Below are positions 1-11,015 of a stretch of DNA of 64,000 bases, piece after piece. Under the pieces are notes generated by a model. That model searched no databases. It saw only the letters and a program-made list of their open reading frames with translations, and was not told the DNA's origin. The first letter of the stretch is position 1. The number at the start of each line of letters is the position of its first letter. Origin of the DNA: Streptomyces polyasparticus (GTDB lineage: Bacteria > Actinomycetota > Actinomycetes > Streptomycetales > Streptomycetaceae). The DNA lies in NCBI RefSeq assembly GCF_014493765.1, contig NZ_JACTVJ010000010.1:1-64000 (forward strand), in the 5' to 3' direction. The position numbers and the translations under genes were made by a program.

Positions 1-120
1 GCCGTCGCCGGCTCTTCGAATCCGGTCCCAGCCGTCGCCGGCTCTTCGAATCCGGTCCCAGCCGTCGCCGGCTCTCCGAATCCCGTCTCATCCGTCGCCG
101 ACTCTGCGGATCTCGTCGCG
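1..120 (+). repeat. Four tandem 30-bp repeats inside a coding region
   Basis: Bases 1-30 and 31-60 are identical, 61-90 differ by a few bases and 91-120 is a more diverged copy. The period is 30 bp, so each copy encodes one decapeptide and keeps the frame. The repeats probably begin before the window. They likely form a flexible linker ahead of the nitroreductase-like domain. Confidence 0.85.
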
Positions 121-1275
121 GCCATCGCCCGCGCCCGTACGTCCGAACGTCCCGGCCCCGATGCCTCGCCGGGACCCGCCGTGCCCGACTGGCCGGGACC
201 CGGTGGCGCGCTGCCGCAGGGCGGGGCCGGGCAGCTCGACCTGGACGGACTGCTGCGCCTGTCGCTCGCCGCGCACGATCCTGGCGGGCGGCTGCGCCCC
301 ACGGCCTCCGCGGGTGCGCTCCACCCGGTGGACGTCCGGCTCACGGTGGGCGCCGACTGTCCGCTGCCGCCCGGGAGTTACGGCTACGACCCCTTGCGCC
401 ACCGCGTGCACCACCTCGGTCCCACGCCGGACGGCCCGCCTCCCGGGGCGCGTATCGAGCTGTCCGTGACGCCGCAGCGCACCGTCTCCCACTACGGCCA
501 CCGCGCCTGGCCGCTGCTGCTCCTCGACGTGGGCCACGCGGTCGCGGCGCTGTGGCTGGCGGGGCGGGCGCTGGGTGTCCGCTCCCTGATGGTGGACCTC
601 GACGGGGGAGAGGCGCATCCGCTGGACAGAGACCCTCGGAGGGCGGGTGAACGCGCCCTCGCCACCGTGCACCTTGTGCCTGCCGCAGTGCACGATCACG
701 TACGGGAACATGCGGCGGACGGTGCGACTGCCTCGGCGTCTCCGGGGAGTGAGCGGACACCGGGCTATCCGACGCCACGCGACCTGCTCACCCGGCGCAG
801 CGCCCCACTCCCGCTGAAGGGCACCCTCGCACGCGACGAGTTGCGCGCCGTCCTCGCCACCGCGCAGGAGGCGAGCGGCGGCGCGGTGCGCTGGTGCGCG
901 GCCGTCGATGAGCCCGAGCCCGAGATCGTCGAGCGGCAGCCGGACGGCACACTGCGACGCCTCGCCACCGGGGATGCCCGCTCCACGCTCGCCGCATGGG
1001 CCGCGGGCCAGGCCTGGATCGCGGACGCGGGCGCCGTGCTGCTCGGATACGGCTGCCCTGCGGATGCCGACGCCTGGCAGATCCGACGTACCCACCTGCG
1101 TGCGGGATTCGCCGTCGGCCGCGCACACCTCACCGCCACCGCGCGAGGCCTGGCCGCCCGGCCCGTCGGTTCCTGGCAGCAGGCCGACCTGGGCGCGGCC
1201 CTGGGCCGCCGCCCCGCACACGACTGGATCGTCCACGGTCTGGCCCTGGGCCGACCGGAAGAGGGAGCCAAGTGA
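1..1275 (+). CDS. SagB/nitroreductase-like dehydrogenase, 5' end outside the window
   Basis: The frame is open from base 1, so the gene starts upstream of the window. About 425 residues are visible. The first 40 are four imperfect decapeptide repeats of the type AVAGSSNPVP, then a linker, then a nitroreductase-fold region. The motif RPTASAGALHPVDVRL (around residues 99-114) matches the flavin-site motif of SagB/ThcOx-type FMN dehydrogenases, and the end (DWIVHGLALG) matches the usual nitroreductase C-terminus. Known members oxidise azolines in thiazole/oxazole peptides; others have unknown substrates. The stop overlaps the GTG of the next ABC gene by GTGA, so the two are translationally coupled. 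The enzyme and exporter probably act on the same small molecule (inference). The specific substrate is unknown. Confidence 0.7.
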   Translation, partial: AVAGSSNPVPAVAGSSNPVPAVAGSPNPVSSVADSADLVAAIARARTSERPGPDASPGPAVPDWPGPGGALPQGGAGQLDLDGLLRLSLAAHDPGGRLRPTASAGALHPVDVRLTVGADCPLPPGSYGYDPLRHRVHHLGPTPDGPPPGARIELSVTPQRTVSHYGHRAWPLLLLDVGHAVAALWLAGRALGVRSLMVDLDGGEAHPLDRDPRRAGERALATVHLVPAAVHDHVREHAADGATASASPGSERTPGYPTPRDLLTRRSAPLPLKGTLARDELRAVLATAQEASGGAVRWCAAVDEPEPEIVERQPDGTLRRLATGDARSTLAAWAAGQAWIADAGAVLLGYGCPADADAWQIRRTHLRAGFAVGRAHLTATARGLAARPVGSWQQADLGAALGRRPAHDWIVHGLALGRPEEGAK

Positions 1276-3011
1276 TCGTCCACCCGGAGCTGCGCCGCGC
1301 CGCACGCCACGCGCACCGCACACTGCTCGCCGCCACCCTCCTGCAAGGGGCCGTCACCCTGAGCTGGCTGGCGCAGGCCGTGCTGCTCGCCTTCGCGCTC
1401 GCCGCGATCGCCCACGGAGACACGGGCCAACTACCGTGGCTGCTCACGGGAGTTGTGGCCGTGGTCGCCGCCCGTGCCGGCCTCGCCTGGCATCAGCGGC
1501 GCACCGCCGCACGGGCGGGCGCGCTGGTGAGGGTGCGGCTGCGGGACGAACTCGTCGCCCATCTCGGCAGGCTCGGCCCCGCGTATCTGACCGAAGCCCG
1601 CGCCGGGGCCGTCCGCACCACCGTCGTCGACGGAGTGGAGGGCGTCGACGCGTATGTGTCCCGCTACCTGCCCCAGCTGATCGTCACACTCGCGGCGCCG
1701 CCCCTGCTCCTCGCCGCCGTGGCACTGATCGAGCCGCGGGCACTGACCGGACTGGTCCCGGCCCTGCTGCTCGCCCTCGCCGGGCCGCGCGCCTGGGACC
1801 GCCTGCTCGCCCGGCGCGGCAAGGAGCACTGGGACACATACGAGGCGCTGGGCGCCGACTACCTGGAGGCGCTGCAGGGCATGCCCGCGCTGCGCGCCGC
1901 CGGAGCCGTCGGACGCAGCCGGCAACGCCTGGAGGACCGGTCGGCCCAGCTGCACCGGGCGACCGTCGCGAAGCTCCGTATCTCGCTCGTCGACACCGGT
2001 ATCACCGACCTGGCCATCCAGGGCGGCACCGCGGCCGCCGCGCTGCTGGCCTGCTGGGCCGCGGCGTCCGGCGCGACCACCGCGACCGCGACGTATCTGG
2101 TGCTGCTGCTCGCGGGGGAGTGCTTCCGGCCCGTGCGCGACCTGTCGCGTGAATGGCACGCCGGGTACCTGGGGGTGTCGGCCGCCGACGGCATCGCGGC
2201 CCTGCGCACCGCCGCACCGGCCGTCGCCGACAACGGCAAGCTGGCGGCCGAGTGGCGCACGCCGCCCGAACTCACCTTCGAGGAGGTCGAGTTCACCTAT
2301 CCTGGTGCTGGGGGAGCCGCGTTGCGAGGTGTCCGCTTCACTGCCCCGGCCGGGCGCACCACGGCGATCGTCGGGCCGTCGGGGGCGGGCAAGTCCACCC
2401 TCGTCGGACTGCTCCTGCGCCACCACGACCCCCGGCGTGGCCGGGTTCTTGTCGATGGCCGGGACGCGTCCTCGTATGCGCTGAGCGCACTGCGCCGGGG
2501 CATCGCCGTCGTCTCCCAGGAGACCTACCTCTTTCACGCCACCATCGCCGACAACCTGCGCCTCGCCCGCGCCGACGCCACGGACGAGGACCTGGAGCGG
2601 GCCACGCGCGCCGCCGGTGTTCACGACGAAATCGCCGCTCTGCCCGACGGTTACGCCACCGTCCTCGGCGAGCGCGGCGCCACCCTCTCCGGCGGGCAGC
2701 GGCAGCGGCTCGCGCTCGCCCGCGCCCTGCTGTCCGATGCGCCCGTGCTCATCCTCGACGAGGCCACCAGCGCCGTCGACGAGCGCCGCGAGGCGGACAT
2801 CGTGCGGGAACTCCTGGCCGCCGCGGGCAACCGCACCGTCCTGGTCGTCGCCCACCGGCTCGCGGCCGTCCGGCACGCCGACCACATCGTCGTCCTGGAC
2901 GGCGGCCGGGTGGACGCGCAGGGCGACCACACCGCACTCGTCGCCGCGGGCGGCGTGTACGCCGAGCTTGTCGAGGCGGGCCGTACACACCAAGGGGGAC
3001 TCGCCGCATGA
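1272..3011 (+). CDS. ABC exporter half-transporter, first partner of pair 1
   Basis: The protein has 579 residues with an N-terminal six-helix transmembrane domain and a C-terminal ATPase domain. Walker A (GPSGAGKST, near 370), signature LSGGQ (near 473) and Walker B LILDEATSAVD are all canonical. Start chosen as GTG 1272 because it overlaps the preceding stop (GTGA). The stop overlaps the next ATG (ATGA), so this gene and the next form a coupled heterodimer. The layout resembles CydDC and YbtPQ-like pairs, which move small molecules or siderophores. The substrate is not readable from sequence; the neighbouring SagB-like enzyme and metal-related genes make a peptide or metallophore plausible (inference). 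Confidence 0.85.
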   Translation: MIVHPELRRAARHAHRTLLAATLLQGAVTLSWLAQAVLLAFALAAIAHGDTGQLPWLLTGVVAVVAARAGLAWHQRRTAARAGALVRVRLRDELVAHLGRLGPAYLTEARAGAVRTTVVDGVEGVDAYVSRYLPQLIVTLAAPPLLLAAVALIEPRALTGLVPALLLALAGPRAWDRLLARRGKEHWDTYEALGADYLEALQGMPALRAAGAVGRSRQRLEDRSAQLHRATVAKLRISLVDTGITDLAIQGGTAAAALLACWAAASGATTATATYLVLLLAGECFRPVRDLSREWHAGYLGVSAADGIAALRTAAPAVADNGKLAAEWRTPPELTFEEVEFTYPGAGGAALRGVRFTAPAGRTTAIVGPSGAGKSTLVGLLLRHHDPRRGRVLVDGRDASSYALSALRRGIAVVSQETYLFHATIADNLRLARADATDEDLERATRAAGVHDEIAALPDGYATVLGERGATLSGGQRQRLALARALLSDAPVLILDEATSAVDERREADIVRELLAAAGNRTVLVVAHRLAAVRHADHIVVLDGGRVDAQGDHTALVAAGGVYAELVEAGRTHQGGLAA

Positions 3012-4915
3012 CGACCACCGAGAGCAACGCGACCGCCGCTGACGGCACTGTGACTGCTGCTGACAGCAGCTCCACGGCTGCCATGGACGGCACCGGCTCC
3101 ACGGCTGCCACGGACAGCATCGCCGCCGAGAGCGCAGACACGACCGTCCGTGCAGGCGCGACCGCCCGTGCGGATGCGGCCAACACCCCGGCATCCGGAC
3201 GAGGTTCACTGCGCTCCCTGCTCCCCGCCCTCGCCGGTCACCGCCCCATGATGGCCCGTACCTGTGCGGCCGCCCTCGTCGAGCAGGCCGCGCTGGTCAC
3301 GCTGGCCACGCTCGCCGCGCACACCGTCGGCGCCGCCGTCATCTCCGGGCGCGCGCCCTCGGCCGGCACCGTGGCCGCCCTCGTCGGACTCGTGCTGCTG
3401 CGCGCCCTGATGACCTGGCGGGAGATGGACCTGTCGCACGACCTGGCGTACCGGGTCCTGGCCGAGTTGCGGGTACGGGTCTTCGACGGGCTCGCGCGCA
3501 GCGCCCCGGCCCGGGTCGCCGGCAAACGCAGCGGTGACCTGGCCGCGACGGCCATGGCCGACGTGGAGGCGCTGGAGTTCTTCTACGCCCACACCACGGC
3601 CCAACTGCTCGCATCCGGGACGGTGTTCACCGGCGGCGCCGTGCTCCTGGCCGCCGTGGAGCCCTGGCTGCTCGTGGCCGTGCTGCCGGTCGCCGCGCTG
3701 CTGGTCGGGGCCCCCTTCGCGGAAGCGCGCGGACGGACCGCACGCGGGTCACGTACCCGCGAAGCGGCTGCCGCCCTGTCGGCCGACACCGTGGAGACCG
3801 TCGGCGGCCTGCGGGAACTGCTCGCCTTCGGCGGCCTGGCCGGACGACGTGGCCGACTCGCCCGCGCAGGAGAGGAGTTGGGTCAGGCGCAAGGCGCCGA
3901 GGTCGGTCGGGAGGCCGTGGCCGCGGCCGTGCGCGATCTGCTGATCGTGCTCGCCGTCCTCGGGGTCGTGGCCTGCGCCGCGCAGGCCGTCACCGCCGGG
4001 CGGCTGTACGGTGCGTGGGCCCCGGCAGCGATGGCGCTCGCCCTGTCCCTGCTCGGCCCGGTCGCGGAGTCCGCCAGGGCGCTGAGCCAGGCCATGGGCC
4101 TGCGCGCCGCCGCGGCCCGTGTCGACGCGGGTATCAAGGCGCCCACACTCGCCCCGCCGCCCGCCCGCCCCCGGCCCCTGCCGGCCGGCCCCCTCGGCAT
4201 CCGCCTGCGGGAGGTGAGCTTCGCCTACGGGTCGCAACCGGTGCTGCGGGACCTCGACTTGACGGTCCCCGCCGGAAGGGCCCTCGCCCTCGTCGGCGCC
4301 TCGGGCGCGGGCAAGTCGACCTGCGCCCATCTGCTCGCCCGCTTCTGGGATCCCTCTGCCGGCACGGTCCACCTCGTCCCGGACCACGGCGAACCGGTCG
4401 ACTTGCGCGACCTCGCCGACACCGATCTCCGCGCTGCCGTTGCCGTGGTCGGCCAGGAGACGCCTCTCTTCCACGGCACCCTCGCGGAGAACCTGCGTCT
4501 GTCCGCACCAGGCGCCGACGACCAACTCGTCGCCCGGACCGCCCAGTTGTGCGGCCTCGACCGCATCGCGCCGCTGGACACGCACGTCGGCGAGCGGGGC
4601 GCCACGCTCTCCGGCGGCCAGCGTGCCCGTATCGCGCTGGCCCGCGCCCTCCTCGCCCGGCCGAGGGTCCTGGTCCTGGACGAGACCACCGCCCACCTGG
4701 ACAACGTGGGCGACGCCGAACTGGGGGCGCTCCTCGCGAGCGACCACCGCACCACCCTCGTCATCGCCCACCGCCCCGCCACCATCCGGCGCGCGGACCG
4801 TATCGCCGTGCTCGAAGGCGGCCGCATCGTCGAGGAGGGGACGTGGGAGGAGCTCTCCGGCCGGCCCGACGGGGCCCTTGCGCGTGTGCTCGCGCTCGCG
4901 CCCGACAGTTGTTAA
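3008..4915 (+). CDS. ABC exporter half-transporter, second partner of pair 1
   Basis: The protein has 635 residues. Start ATG 3008 overlaps the previous stop by ATGA. The first 60 or so residues are a low-complexity Thr/Ser/Ala/Asp stretch, partly built from a 27-bp DNA repeat (copies at 3069 and 3096), and precede the membrane domain. The ATPase domain has Walker A GASGAGKST, signature LSGGQ and Walker B LVLDETTAHLD, so both sites of this heterodimer look competent. It should pair with the upstream half-transporter. The last codons run into the Zur-like palindrome, so no terminator separates it from the next genes. Confidence 0.85.
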   Translation: MTTTESNATAADGTVTAADSSSTAAMDGTGSTAATDSIAAESADTTVRAGATARADAANTPASGRGSLRSLLPALAGHRPMMARTCAAALVEQAALVTLATLAAHTVGAAVISGRAPSAGTVAALVGLVLLRALMTWREMDLSHDLAYRVLAELRVRVFDGLARSAPARVAGKRSGDLAATAMADVEALEFFYAHTTAQLLASGTVFTGGAVLLAAVEPWLLVAVLPVAALLVGAPFAEARGRTARGSRTREAAAALSADTVETVGGLRELLAFGGLAGRRGRLARAGEELGQAQGAEVGREAVAAAVRDLLIVLAVLGVVACAAQAVTAGRLYGAWAPAAMALALSLLGPVAESARALSQAMGLRAAAARVDAGIKAPTLAPPPARPRPLPAGPLGIRLREVSFAYGSQPVLRDLDLTVPAGRALALVGASGAGKSTCAHLLARFWDPSAGTVHLVPDHGEPVDLRDLADTDLRAAVAVVGQETPLFHGTLAENLRLSAPGADDQLVARTAQLCGLDRIAPLDTHVGERGATLSGGQRARIALARALLARPRVLVLDETTAHLDNVGDAELGALLASDHRTTLVIAHRPATIRRADRIAVLEGGRIVEEGTWEELSGRPDGALARVLALAPDSC

Positions 4916-4934
4916 TGGGAATCGTTTTTATGTA
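4914..4934 (+). promoter_or_regulatory. Candidate Zur (zinc uptake regulator) box
   Basis: An AT-rich 21-base element, AATGGGAATCGTTTTTATGTA, stands out in GC-rich surroundings and covers the stop codon of the ABC gene 60-80 bases before rpmF. Its core is an imperfect palindrome similar in layout to actinobacterial Zur boxes (GAAAA-N-TTTTC type). Downstream lie a cysteine-free bL32 and a CobW-family GTPase, two classic Zur targets, which raises the likelihood. The match to consensus is imperfect. Confidence 0.6.
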
Positions 4935-4942
4935 GCGTGATG

Positions 4943-4974
4943 CCCGCAAGCCCGCAAGCCCGCAAGCCCGCAAG
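4943..4974 (+). repeat. Four tandem copies of CCCGCAAG in the rpmF leader
   Basis: Four perfect 8-bp copies (4943-4950, 4951-4958, 4959-4966, 4967-4974) lie between the Zur-like box and the rpmF ribosome binding site. Copy number could vary by slippage and change the leader length; any function is unknown. Confidence 0.85.
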
Positions 4975-4994
4975 CTCGAGACCAGGAGTTCGTC

Positions 4995-5165
4995 ATGGCT
5001 GTCCCCAAGCGGAAGATGTCCCGCAGCAATACCCGTCACCGCCGCTCCCAGTGGAAGGCCACGACGGCGCAGCTCGTCCCCGTCACCGTGGACGGCGCGT
5101 CCTACCTCGTGCCGCAGCGCCTGGTGAAGGCCTACGAGCGCGGCCTGCTGCGCCCGGAAGGCTGA
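4995..5165 (+). CDS. rpmF: Ribosomal protein bL32, cysteine-free (zinc-independent) paralogue
   Basis: The protein has 56 residues, begins [20 protein letters not shown] and ends [12 protein letters not shown], the size and fold signature of large-subunit protein bL32. The two Cys-x-x-Cys zinc ribbons of the zinc-binding form are absent; there is no cysteine at all. Such C-minus copies replace the zinc form when zinc is scarce and are usually Zur-repressed (established for actinobacterial ribosomal paralogues). Start ATG 4995 follows an AGGAG-like site (4984-4988). The next gene follows within 6-48 bases, so the two probably share the Zur-like control. Confidence 0.92.
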   Translation: MAVPKRKMSRSNTRHRRSQWKATTAQLVPVTVDGASYLVPQRLVKAYERGLLRPEG

Positions 5166-5212
5166 GCGGTATGCCCGGCGGTCCGAGCGAGATGCCCGGA
5201 GGGCTGAGCGGC

Positions 5213-7282
<2,070 letters not shown>

Positions 7283-7303
7283 GGTGAAGGCTGGTTGCGC
7301 GCC

Positions 7304-7369
7304 GGTGCGGGGCGGCTCCTCGGGGGCATGCCGCCCTGCACCGGAACCACCCCGCCGACCGGCGGGGTG
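7304..7369. terminator. Two adjacent hairpins between convergent genes
   Basis: The first hairpin pairs 7304-7316 with 7330-7342 (13 bp, one mismatch). The second is CACCCCGCCG at 7348-7357 facing CGGCGGGGTG at 7360-7369. They fill the 90-base gap between the methyltransferase and the convergent ABC gene and likely end transcription from both sides. There is no T-tract, as is common in Streptomyces. Confidence 0.65.
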
Positions 7370-7372
7370 ACC

Positions 7373-9121
7373 TCAGGCCGTCCACGACCGCCACAGCGCC
7401 GCGTACGGTCCGGCCGCCGCGACCAGCTCGTCGTGGGTGCCGAGTTCGGTGATCCGGCCGCCCTCCATGACGGCGACCCGGTCGGCGTCATGGGCGGTGT
7501 GCAGGCGGTGGGCGATGGCGATGACGGTGCGGTCGGTGAGGACGGCGGCGAGGGCGCGTTCGGTGTGGCGGGCCGTGCGGGGATCGAGGAGGGCCGTGGC
7601 CTCGTCGAGGATGAGGGTGTGGGGATCGGCCAGGACCACGCGGGCCAGGGCGAGTTGCTGGGCCTGGGTGCCGTTCAGGTTGGAGGCGAGATCGGTGTCC
7701 AGGCCGTCGAGCAGATCGTCGAGCCAGTCGTCGGCGCCGACGGCGGCCAGGGCGGAGCGCAGGCGGCCGTCGTCGGCGTCGGGGGCGGCGATGCGGAGGT
7801 TGTCGCGGACGGTGCCGAGGAAGATGTGGTGTTCCTGGGTGACCAGGGCGATATGGCGGCGAAGGGTGTCCGGGGCGAGTCCGGCGATCGGAACGCCGCC
7901 GACGGTGACCTCGCCGCCGGTCGGCGGCTCGATGCCGGCAAGCAGGCGGGCCAGGGTGGACTTGCCGGCACCGGACGGCCCGACCACGGCAAGGCGTTCG
8001 CCGGGGCGGACGGTGAGATCGACGCCGTGCAGGACCTCCGGTGAGGATGTGTCGTACGAGAAGCGGGCCGTGCGGAGTTCGATGCGGTCACCGTCGGGGA
8101 CGAGTCGATCGGCCGGGATTTCCTCGCGGACGGCGGCCAGGCCCTCGACGCGGGCCAGCGAGGCGCCGCTGGACTGGAGTTGCTCGACGTGCTGAAGGAT
8201 CGTGTCGAGCGGGGTGACCAGCTGCCGGAAGTAGGTGGCCGCGGCGACCACGGTGCCGAGCGTCACGGCGTCGGCCGCGTACAGGAAGGACCCGGCGAAC
8301 AGGACGACGACGGCCGGCATGCAGTAGGACAGTTCGACGCTGGGGAAGAGGACGCTGCGCAGCCCGAGGGTGCGCAGGCGGGCCGTGCGGGAAGCGGTGA
8401 GTTCGTTCTCGGTGACGGTGGTGCGGTGGCCGGCCAGACCGTACAGCTCGATGGTGCGAGCGCCCGCGGCGGTGGCCGAAAGTGCTTCGGCGACCTGGGA
8501 GTTGGCCTCGCCCTCGGTGAGGTAGGCGGGGCGGGCGCGGCGCAGGTACCAGCGCACGGCGGGCACGATGCCCGCCAGGCCGAGCAGGCCGGCCAGGCCC
8601 AGGAGCGGATCGAGGGCGAGCGACGCGGCGATCAGGAAGGCGGTCTGGACGCCCGCGATGAACAGATCGGGAGCGGCCTCGCGCAGCGTCTTGCCGACAG
8701 CGGTGACATCGGTGGTGCCGCGGGCGGTGAGATCGCCGGTCCCGGCCCGCTCGACGGTGGAGGTGGGCAGGGCGAGGGCGCGGTCGGTGAACTCCTCGCG
8801 GATACGGGCGAGGGCGCGTTCGCCGAAGCGGAAGCCGATCAGCCGGGCCCAGCGGGTGAGCAGGATCTCGACGGCGGCGAACACGCCGATGGCGAGCGCG
8901 AGTTGGTCGACGGCAGAGACGGTGGTGCCGGCCTGGACCTCGTCCACGATCCGGCCGAGCAGCCAGGGAGCCACCAGGCCCGAGGCCGCGGCGAGCGAGG
9001 TGACGGCGAGCAGGGCGAGGAAGGTGCGCGGGTCGCGCCGCAGATGACGGACCATGGCGCGGCGGGTGGCGGGCCGGTCGGCGATCGGGAGAGCGGCGCT
9101 CTCGGGAGTCGTGGTGCTCAT
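7373..9121 (-). CDS. ABC exporter half-transporter with degenerate signature motif, pair 2
   Basis: The protein has 582 residues: membrane domain, then ATPase domain. Walker A (GPSGAGKST) and Walker B (LILDEATALLD) are intact, but the C-loop reads LNGTQ instead of LSGGQ. The partner gene has the opposite pattern, so the dimer should form one working and one degenerate ATP site, as in asymmetric exporters. The ATG at 9121 overlaps the partner's TGA (ATGA), giving a coupled pair transcribed toward the CobW gene. The substrate is unknown; location suggests the same island as pair 1. Confidence 0.85.
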   Translation of the reverse strand: MSTTTPESAALPIADRPATRRAMVRHLRRDPRTFLALLAVTSLAAASGLVAPWLLGRIVDEVQAGTTVSAVDQLALAIGVFAAVEILLTRWARLIGFRFGERALARIREEFTDRALALPTSTVERAGTGDLTARGTTDVTAVGKTLREAAPDLFIAGVQTAFLIAASLALDPLLGLAGLLGLAGIVPAVRWYLRRARPAYLTEGEANSQVAEALSATAAGARTIELYGLAGHRTTVTENELTASRTARLRTLGLRSVLFPSVELSYCMPAVVVLFAGSFLYAADAVTLGTVVAAATYFRQLVTPLDTILQHVEQLQSSGASLARVEGLAAVREEIPADRLVPDGDRIELRTARFSYDTSSPEVLHGVDLTVRPGERLAVVGPSGAGKSTLARLLAGIEPPTGGEVTVGGVPIAGLAPDTLRRHIALVTQEHHIFLGTVRDNLRIAAPDADDGRLRSALAAVGADDWLDDLLDGLDTDLASNLNGTQAQQLALARVVLADPHTLILDEATALLDPRTARHTERALAAVLTDRTVIAIAHRLHTAHDADRVAVMEGGRITELGTHDELVAAAGPYAALWRSWTA

Positions 9122-10821
9122 GCGGTGACTTCCTCCTCGTCGGCCGAGCGGCCCACCAGGGCGCGGTACTCGGGCCGGTCGCGCATCAGGGTGTGGTGGG
9201 TGCCGGTGGCGGCGAGCTTGCCGTCGGCGAGGAAGCAGACCGCATCGGCCTGTTCGAGCAGGAGCGGGGATGTGGTGGTGACGACCGTCGTACGGCCGGA
9301 CCTCGCCGCCTTGAGACGGCCGGCGACCGCGGCCTCGGTGTGGGCGTCCAGGGCCGAGGTCGGCTCGACGGCGAACAGGATCTCCGGATCCGCGGCGAGC
9401 GCGCGGGCCAGCCGGACGCGCTGGCGCTGGCCGCCGGAGAGGTTGGCGCCGTCCGCGTGGACGGGGGCGTCGAGGCCGCCGGCGAGGTCCACGGCCATCG
9501 CGGCGGACAGGGCTTCGGCCAGTTCCTCGTCGGTCGGCCGCGTGGTGGTGCGGCCGCCGGTGACGACCTCGCGGAGGGTGCCGGGGAAGAGTGCGGAGTC
9601 GTTGTCGCAGAGCAGGACGCGGGCGCGGAGCGCGGTCCTGTCCAGGTCGGCGAGCGGCACAGAGCCCCAGGTGGCGGCGGTCGGACCGATCCCGGCGAGC
9701 CGGTCGGCGAGCGCGGCGGCGTCGGGCAGGCGGGCGGAGACGACAGCGGTGAGCAGGCCGGGAGCGATCTCCGTACCGGAATCGGGGTCGTGCAGGGCGG
9801 AACCGGGCGGAGGACAGGGCAGGTTGCCCACCGGGTCGGGCCGCAGGCGCAGGAAGGCGGTGACCTTGCGGGCGGCGACCAGGCCGCGGCCGATGTCGTA
9901 GCCGCCCTCGATCAGGAAGATGGTGGGGACGACGAGGACGGCCGCGTAGCCGAACACCGCGACGAGCTCTCCCGCACTGATCTCGCCGGTGGCGGCCGTG
10001 CGGGCGGCCAGCCAGGTCACGGCGGCGACGAAGAGCGACGGCACGCCGACGGCGAGCGCCTGCACCCAGCTCATCACCTTCGCCACCCGGTAGCCCTCGG
10101 TGAGGAGTTCGGCGGAGTCGGCGCGGTAGCGGGCCGCGAAGACCTCCTTGCCGCCCAGGCCGCTGAGCACGCGCAGTCCGCCGACCAGGTCGACGAGGCG
10201 GGCGACCAGGGCGCCCTCGCGTTCGCGGTAGCCGGTGAGGGCGCCGGTCAGCCGGCGCACGAGCAGGCCGAGGATCATGCCGATCACCGGGACCCCGATC
10301 ACCAGGACGGCGCCGAGCAGCACGGACATGGAGAACAGCACGGAGGCGACCACCATGTACGCCACGACCGCGCCGAGGCCGGGCCCGGTCACGGTCAGCG
10401 TCTGCGCGACGGTCTGCACGTCGCCGACGCCGATGGTCACCACCTCACTGGTGGAGGCCTGCCGCTGCAGCGCGGAGCCGAGCCGGACGGCGTGCGCGGA
10501 AACCGTCCGTACGGTACGGAAGTTGGCGTCCATCCGGATCTTGGTCATGGTGCGGTGCCGCAGCACGCCGAGCGAGGCGATCGCGACACCGGAGACGAGC
10601 AGCGCCAGGCACCAGCGGGTGTCGAGCCCGCTGTCCACCGAGCGCGCGATCAGATACGGCGGCACGGCCAGCGCGATCATCCAGCTCGAACCGAGCACGG
10701 CCGCGGCCATGATCCGCGGCCACTGGCTGGTGGCCAGCCAGATCAGGTAGCGGGCGGGCGACAGCGGTGCCGGGGACACGGACTCGGGCTCGGACTCGAC
10801 GGATATAGGTGCAGGCGGCAT
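9118..10821 (-). CDS. ABC exporter half-transporter with collapsed Walker motifs, pair 2
   Basis: The protein has 567 residues. The N-terminal region has six predicted membrane helices. In the ATPase domain the signature LSGGQRQRVRLARAL is perfect, but no GxxGxGKS/T Walker A exists where it is expected (the segment reads VVSARLPDAAALAD) and Walker B is ILFAVEPTSALD, with Val in place of the Mg-binding Asp. It cannot bind ATP at its own P-loop in the usual way but supplies the signature motif for its partner's site. First gene of the pair; the start is the ATG at 10821. The upstream 194 bases to 11015 show no gene or clear site. Confidence 0.83.
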   Translation of the reverse strand: MPPAPISVESEPESVSPAPLSPARYLIWLATSQWPRIMAAAVLGSSWMIALAVPPYLIARSVDSGLDTRWCLALLVSGVAIASLGVLRHRTMTKIRMDANFRTVRTVSAHAVRLGSALQRQASTSEVVTIGVGDVQTVAQTLTVTGPGLGAVVAYMVVASVLFSMSVLLGAVLVIGVPVIGMILGLLVRRLTGALTGYREREGALVARLVDLVGGLRVLSGLGGKEVFAARYRADSAELLTEGYRVAKVMSWVQALAVGVPSLFVAAVTWLAARTAATGEISAGELVAVFGYAAVLVVPTIFLIEGGYDIGRGLVAARKVTAFLRLRPDPVGNLPCPPPGSALHDPDSGTEIAPGLLTAVVSARLPDAAALADRLAGIGPTAATWGSVPLADLDRTALRARVLLCDNDSALFPGTLREVVTGGRTTTRPTDEELAEALSAAMAVDLAGGLDAPVHADGANLSGGQRQRVRLARALAADPEILFAVEPTSALDAHTEAAVAGRLKAARSGRTTVVTTTSPLLLEQADAVCFLADGKLAATGTHHTLMRDRPEYRALVGRSADEEEVTA

Positions 10822-11015
10822 GCACAGGACCCTATGAGCTGACGGCTGCGGTCGGCGACGGGGTTACCGGTGGGGGTGGGATGCGGAGGCCGGGGGAGGG
10901 CGTCTGCGTCAGGACTGGCCGGCCATGGGCCGCGGTGACCGGTATGTGCGCGCCTCGCCGGCCGGACCGTCCGGCGCGCTCGGCCGGTTCCGGGCTCGGG
11001 CAGGGCCAGTTGAGC

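Noticed and set aside
1-90. TTCGAATCC units resembling tRNA T-arms
   Set aside because: They are exact 30-bp coding repeats in an open frame; no acceptor, D or anticodon arms exist.
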